Shown: piece after piece, positions 58,857 to 64,000 of the stretch | Numbering within the stretch: the stretch's first letter is position 1 | Layout of the letters: each line of letters begins with the position of its first letter | Origin: Mangifera indica | Lineage: Eukaryota; Streptophyta; Magnoliopsida; Sapindales; Anacardiaceae | Reading direction: 5' to 3' | NCBI RefSeq assembly: GCF_011075055.1 | Contig: NC_058152.1 | Location: 11,833,228-11,897,227, forward strand | Length of the DNA stretch: 64,000 bases | Translations under genes and position numbers: made by a program | Notes under the pieces: model-generated | What the model saw: the letters and a program-made list of their open reading frames with translations, nothing else | Database searches by the model: none | What the model was told of the DNA's origin: nothing

Positions 58857-60459
58857 CTCCAAACTTCCTAAATCACTGTGGGTAGAAGCTCTCAAAACGA
58901 CAGTGTATATATTGAACCGAATTCCAACAAAGGCTGTTTCTAAAATACCATTTGAGTTATTTAAAGGTTGGAAACCGAGTTTACGACATATATGCGTTTG
59001 GGGATGCCCGTCTGAAGTAAGAGTTTATAATCCACATGAGAAGAAATTAGACCCAAGGACTATAAGTAGTTATTTCATTAGATATGCCGAAAAGTCTAAG
59101 GGTTATAGATTTTATTGTCCATCACATAGCACTAGAATAGTGGAATCTCGAAATGCAAAATTTATTGAAAATGACTTAATCAGTGGGAGCGATCAATCTC
59201 AGGATTTAATTTTTGAGAAAGATCATTCAGATACTCAACCACCCATTTCGAGTAATAGATTGATTGTTATTTACAACACCCCTCAAGTTCAAATGGATGT
59301 TGAACAACCAATCAATGAAGTTCCACAAGTTACTGATAATACTCTAGTAGATCAAACTGTTCAACAACCTTCAGATATTGTTGAACCACCAGTTGTACAC
59401 TCTACTCCACAAGAGGATAGTGTTACAACATTAAGAAGATCAACTAGAATGAAGAAATCAGCTATTTCTAGTGATTATATAGTGTATTTACAAGAAATTG
59501 ACCATAAATTAGGAGCCGAAGATGATCCTGTTACGTTTTCACAAGCAATGGATTGCAGTAAATCTATTTTGTGGTACAATGCTATGAAAGATGAGATGGA
59601 ATCTATGAAGAGTAATGAAGTCTGGGATCTTATCAAGTTACCTAATGGGGCAAAGGCCATTGGGTGTAAATGGGTCTATAAAACAAAGAAAGACTCATTA
59701 GGTAACATCGAGAGATATAAAGCAAGACTCGTTGCTAAGGGTTTCACTCAAAAGGAGGGAATCGATTATACGGAGACTTTTTCTCCAGTATCTAAGAAAG
59801 ATTCTTTCCATATTATAATGGCATTAGTAGCCCATTTTGACTTAGAACTGCATCAAATAGATGTGAAAACGGCATTCCTCAATGGAGATTTAGAGGAAGA
59901 GGTATATATGAAACAACCTGAAGGATTCTCCTCTAGTGATGGTGAGCAATTAGTGTGTAAGCTTAGGAAGTCCATATATGGATTGAAACAAGCATCCCGT
60001 CAATGGTATTTGAAATTCCATGAGGTTATCTCTTCATTCGATTTTGAAGAGAATATCATGGATCAATGTATATACCAGAAGGTCAGTGGGAGTAAAATTT
60101 GTTTCCTTGTTCTATATGTGGATGATATATTACTTGCAACTAATGATAAAGGATTGCTTTATGAGGTGAAACAATTTCTCTCTAAAAACTTTGATATGAA
60201 AGATATGGGTGAGGCGTCTTATGTCATTGGCATTAAGATTCATAGGAACAGACCTCAAGGCATACTAGGTCTATCTCAGGAAACCTATATCAACAAAGTT
60301 TTAGAGAGATTTCGGATGAAAGATTGTTCACCAAGTGTAACACCAATTGTGAAGGGTGATAAGTTCAATTTGAACCAATGCCCTAAAAATGAACTTGAAA
60401 AGGAACAAATGCAGAACATTCCCTATGTTTCAGCTGTTGGAAGCCTTATGTATGCTTAG
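58828..60459 (+). pseudogene. Copia integrase end and reverse transcriptase
   Basis: 543 codons: MVRSMLSSSKLPKSLWVEAL (integrase end), VWGCPSEVRVYNPHEKKLDP, a variable linker, then RT with GCKWVYKTKKDSLGNIERYK, HQIDVKTAFLNGDLEEEVYM and the catalytic LYVDDILLATND. It ends at a TAG (60457-60459) where the frame otherwise continues. The RT motifs are intact although the polyprotein is not. Confidence 0.88.
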
Positions 60460-61095
60460 GTTTGCACAAGACCTGACATTGCATTTACTATTGGGATGTT
60501 AGGAAGATATCAGAGTAACCCAAGTATAGACCACTGGAGAGCTGCAAAGAAAGTGATGCGGTACCTTCAAGGGACCAAAGAATACATGCTTATATATAAA
60601 CGGACTGATAATTTAGAGGTAGTTGGTTACTCCGATTCGGATTTTGCTGGCTGTGTTGATTCAAGAAAATCAACATCTGGATATATTTTCTTGTTTGCCG
60701 GCGGAGCCATATCTTGGAGGAGTGCTAAACAGTCATTGATTGCTACATCTACCATGGAGGCTGAGTTCGTTTCTTGTTTTGAGGCTACATCACATGGTGT
60801 ATGGTTGAAGAGTTTCATATCTAGGCTTAGGATTGTGGATTCTATTTCTAAGCCGACAAAAATTTATTGTGACAATTCAGCTGCTGTTTTCTTGACTAAA
60901 AATAATAAAAGTAGTAGTCGAAGTAAACATATCGACATTAAGTATTTAGCCATTAAGGAATGTGTAAAAGAAAATAAAGTGGTCATTAAACACGTCAGCA
61001 CTGAATTGATGATTGCCGATCCTTTGACAAAAGGCATGCCACCAAAAAGTTTTAAGGATCATGTAGAGCGAATGAGAGTTAGTCTCATGTTGTAA
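60460..61095 (+). pseudogene. Copia RNase H
   Basis: Same frame as the RT, after the stop: DHWRAAKKVMRYLQGTKEYM, VVGYSDSDFAGCVDSRKSTS, STMEAEFVSCFEA, KIYCDNSAAVFL and the C-terminal IADPLTKGMPP. Copia-type RNase H with its acidic residues visible. Confidence 0.88.
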
Positions 61096-61380
61096 TAGTG
61101 ATGGGAGTTGGTTCCATCATATGATTTGATGTATATACATTTTCTATAATAAAATTATTCAGTTTTTCAATTGATTAAGTTTTCTCATTTTATGTGCACA
61201 TTTTGGTTGAGAAAATAATCAAATTTGGACCCAGAATAAACATAAGGTTTATTCATTAAGATATAGAGGAATGAATACATCGTGATACATGGAAGATAAT
61301 ACTCGTTCTTAGAGGACTTATGACCATGATTCGTGTATTTTATTTCTTTACTTCAGTATGTGGATTGATGGGTTACAGAC

Positions 61381-61392
61381 CAAGTGGGAGAA
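61381..61392 (+). other. Copia polypurine tract
   Basis: CAAGTGGGAGAA directly before the 3' LTR; the usual plus-strand primer of this copia group. Confidence 0.75.
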
Positions 61393-61806
61393 TGTTAGTT
61401 TTTCTTTCTTCATGGCTTCATGCATGGTAACTGCAGCAGTTACTTCTTCATGGGATAATGGTAACTGCTTCATGCAGTTACTTCTTCATGGTGTAATGGT
61501 CTGTAACTCCCATGTCATAACTCCACAAGTTGCGTAGCATTCTTGATGGTAGAATGCTTCTTCAGGCTATAAATAGGGTCCCTGGGTGAGCTTTTTCTAC
61601 ACTGAAAACATACACCATTCTATGAGAAAAAGAGATCACCTGGAAGACGAAAGTTTACAACAATTTCCAGTGGATTATTCTGCATCAAATCGTCAAGCAA
61701 TGGCTGGAGGTTAGTGTTTAATATTCCGCAATTTAGTTTTGGTTTTTATCTTGCATACTCAGTATATATATATGCTTAGATAGAGACCATATACATGATT
61801 CTAACA
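61393..61806 (+). repeat. Copia 3' LTR
   Basis: 414 bp, TGTTAG...CTAACA, with TATA at 61568-61575. Lacks the tandem duplication of the 5' LTR. Confidence 0.92.
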
Positions 61807-62636
61807 GTATGAACCCAAAATTTAAAGAACCATGTTATGCTAAGATCAGTATATTACTTTCTACCAATCATATCATTTTTGCTAACAGAAACCGATTAGT
61901 GGTCTGGTTGCCGATCATGAATTCTTATTCAGAGAAACTATCAACAGTAGAGAATATCCATATTTGACTATGTAGCCATACTTAAGTTTGCAGAAAAGCA
62001 AAGCACTGAAGGAAAAATCACCTACGTTTATTAGTACATCACAAAAATGATATTTCCTACAAATCATGACTGCAATAAATCACCAAAATAATGAATTCAA
62101 CGCCAAGAAGATGGTCTAAAAGGAAAGGGATGAGAAAATAGGTGTGATTTGTCGGGCATCACAGGCATGCAATTGAGCTGCATAGTGCTTAAACAAATGT
62201 TAGAAGCAGAAGAAAACTTCAATTTCACAGATAAATGCAAATTCAACTCGCTAGAAAGTTTCTCAACTTAAATTAGATGTGCTGACAAAGAACTAATTAA
62301 CTGGTCAGAAAACGCATTACAGAAAGATATTGAAAGTTCAGATCGGCAGCAATACCCGGATTCTTACCTAGTTCAAAAAGCTGACTAGAGCTTCCAACTT
62401 CTCCATTGCAGTAGGTATCTTTGGGATGCAACCTGCTTCTACCAGTTGACCTGCAGCAACAGTTTCAGCGGGAGTCGACTGCAATTTCTCCATGCCTTGA
62501 GTCAGAGCATCTTCCACTTGCTGACATGACTGTCTTAGATAATTAACTTCTATATTTTGTGAATCGATCAAGGTGTCAAGATCACGAACGAAAACCAATT
62601 ATCAATGTCAGCTTATGAATCAGCGTTACCCTACCT

Positions 62637-63050
62637 GTGGTGAAAGACCTTGAGGGTCAGGTTATTGAATCAAATCATGTATTCGTAGGTTATGATTACA
62701 GTAATATGTTATTCAAATTGCTTACACTCAATTTGAATAGCCAGGGTGGAATAGTTTTCTTTGTTGAACATGCAACTAAGACTGGAAGGATTCTAAGCCA
62801 AGTGAAAAAATGTGGAGTGACTTTGTTGTACGCTAAAGATGATGATTTGAGAATAGATGCAAAAATGGATAGAGACAAGAGATTGAATACTATAAATTGC
62901 TCTGTTGATGACTGTTTGAGGTGTTGTATAAATTGCTGCTGGAAACATGACAAAATGGATAATTTCTGCCATCATTCAAAATTTTAGATAGATGGTCCCC
63001 TCATTTAGAAATATGCAAGCAATGGATGAGAGAAGAACAGTAAGTTGGAT
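62637..63050 (+). pseudogene. Inverted TNL C-terminal fragment
   Basis: On the plus strand, opposite to every other TNL here: VIESNHVFVGYDYS, LNSQGGIVFFVEHATKTGRI, SQVKKCGVTLLYAKDDDLRI, then a cysteine-rich tail ending HHSKF at 62984. The post-LRR domain motif is clear. The tail matches the fragment at 12187-12440 rather than TNL1 or TNL2, so both derive from a third TNL type. It starts abruptly at the edge of TGA copy C. No LRR or NB-ARC follows. Confidence 0.65.
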
Positions 63051-63059
63051 TGAATTAAA

Positions 63060-64000
63060 TGTCCAAAAGTTTAAAAAAAAAAACATATATATTTTATCAA
63101 GCTCAAGTTTTTCATGGTTCTTATGACCTCAACACATATACTACTACCGACTAAGCATCTTTGACTTCTCACCTGTGCACGGTAACCTTAGCAGAGGAAG
63201 CAGACCGAGAGCCAGAGAGGGTTGGGTAATTTGTTTCTGCAATATGCAAAGCTGGGAAGAAGAATAGCAAATGTATTGAGGGATTGAGCTAGCAAAAATT
63301 ACTTATCTGCCCCTCATGCTTAAATGACAAAAACACCCTTACTAACTTTGCCAAATTACCATTATACCCTCGGTTCAAGTTTAAGCCACAAGTACAAAAT
63401 AACAGTTTGTATATGTAGTATCACTATAAAAGAATAAACCCACTGAAAAATCAATTTTAATACAAAACAGAAATTGGTTGGCGAATCAAAGATTAAAAAC
63501 TCTAGAGTTGAAACTAAAGACTTGTGTAAGGGTTGTTGTGTTGGGAAGCATTTACGTAGTTAAAAAAAATTATAACACAATGAAATAGTAAACAAAATTT
63601 TAACATTAACGATATTCACCCGTAAACATAAACCAAGATAAAAAAATGAGGCTACAATATGTATTCAAAGGTAAAGAAGGTGTGTGGAATAAACTTACAT
63701 TTGGCAGCTCTTTCTCTTTGAAGTGAATTTGAGAAGACGTTTGTTATTTGACTAAGAGCAAGATAGCACCAAAGTTATCTATACGGAACAGTCTGGACTA
63801 ATTAGAGGGAAAAATGAGACTTGTGTTTCTTGAACACATTGGATGAGTAAGTATTTTCACCGAGCTTCGATATATGTTAACAATTCACCAAAAACTTAGT
63901 CCATGTGGCGTAAAGGTGTGTCTATTTATACACAATAAAATGGTCTTTTCAAATGATAGAACACTTATTTCAACAATAGTATAGTTATATCAGTTATACA
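63060..64000. other. Non-coding DNA at the window end
   Basis: AT-rich with no recognisable protein. A donor-like ccaaATGTAAG on the minus strand near 63700 could be the edge of a gene outside this window, but nothing supports it further. Confidence 0.35.

Larger units (their letters stand above)
55362..61806 (+). mobile_element. Ty1/copia LTR retrotransposon, young but defective
   Basis: 6445 bp, plus strand, with TSD GTATG on both sides (55357-55361, 61807-61811). LTRs have TGTT...AACA ends; a Met-tRNA PBS and PPT are present. Domain order is gag, protease, integrase, RT, RNase H, the copia order. By eye the LTRs differ at only four substitutions outside two indels. The coding region is broken: apparent C-to-T stops at 57928-57930, 57967-57969 and 60457-60459, and frameshifts near 58570 and 58828. 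It inserted in intron 7 of TGA copy C; the matching unoccupied site in copy A is around 27030. Confidence 0.93.
55138..62594 (-). pseudogene. TGA-type bZIP, copy C: exons 7-8, split by copia
   Basis: Exon 7 (62594-62370) reads IEVNYLRQSCQQVEDALTQG and MEKLEALVSFLN. Its last codon is TAG where copy A has CAG, and its acceptor reads TTG instead of TAG. Exon 8 (about 55284-55138) reads QETLQQMSCILTTCQVARGL, then a two-base deletion shifts the frame. The intron between them holds the copia element; removing it leaves sequence collinear with copy A intron 7. Exons 1-6 are missing: beyond 62600 the sequence passes into an inverted TNL fragment. Confidence 0.75.

Noticed and set aside
1..64000. tRNA, rRNA, CRISPR array, riboswitch or bacterial operon signals
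   Set aside because: No cloverleaf-like gene, spaced direct-repeat array or bacterial signal was recognised; the sequence is a plant nuclear locus.

Overview
The window is nuclear DNA of a dicotyledonous plant. It is AT-rich, its genes have introns with GT/AG borders, it carries TIR-NBS-LRR (TNL) immune-receptor genes (a class monocots lack), and it holds typical plant Ty1/copia, Ty3/gypsy and LINE elements. The genus cannot be fixed from sequence alone; the TNLs look eurosid-like. It is a disease-resistance locus made of repeated, decaying segments.

Layout. 1-2.9 kb: AT-rich DNA with no gene. 2.9-9.1 kb (+ strand): three broken copies of a CG-1 (CAMTA-type) DNA-binding domain gene, with a 1.2-kb fold-back element between the second and third. 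10.1-63.0 kb: repeated modules, almost all on the - strand, of FRIGIDA-like (FRL) fragment / TNL / AT-rich spacer / TGA-type bZIP. Module 0 (10.1-12.4 kb) has an FRL end fused to a TGA 5' end, then a TNL 3' fragment. Module 1 (12.5-39.2 kb) has an FRL fragment, a solo LTR, TNL1 (five exons, 1136 codons, apparently intact), duplicated spacers, TGA copy A and the rearranged TGA copy B, which is split by a gypsy element. Module 2 (41.2-62.6 kb) has an FRL fragment, TNL2 (close paralogue of TNL1 with a broken TIR exon and a broken splice acceptor), a LINE fragment in the spacer, and TGA copy C split by a young copia element. An inverted TNL 3' fragment lies at 62.6-63.0 kb.

TNL1 is the only gene that looks functional: TIR, NB-ARC, LRR and C-terminal post-LRR domain all read through in frame across five exons. 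All TGA, FRL and CG-1 copies carry stops, frameshifts, lost exons or lost splice sites. Because the modules are paralogous, each serves as the empty site for insertions in another. This gives exact ends and target-site duplications for the copia element (TSD GTATG) and the gypsy element (TSD with one mismatch), and supports the ends of the solo LTR (TSD ATTAC). LTR divergence judged by eye puts gypsy (about 6%) before copia (about 1%).

No wholly new biochemical system is evident. The unusual feature is the architecture: an immune-receptor array co-duplicated with pieces of two regulators tied to salicylic-acid defence (TGA, CAMTA) and of FRL, including a TGA-FRL chimera and a large hairpin.
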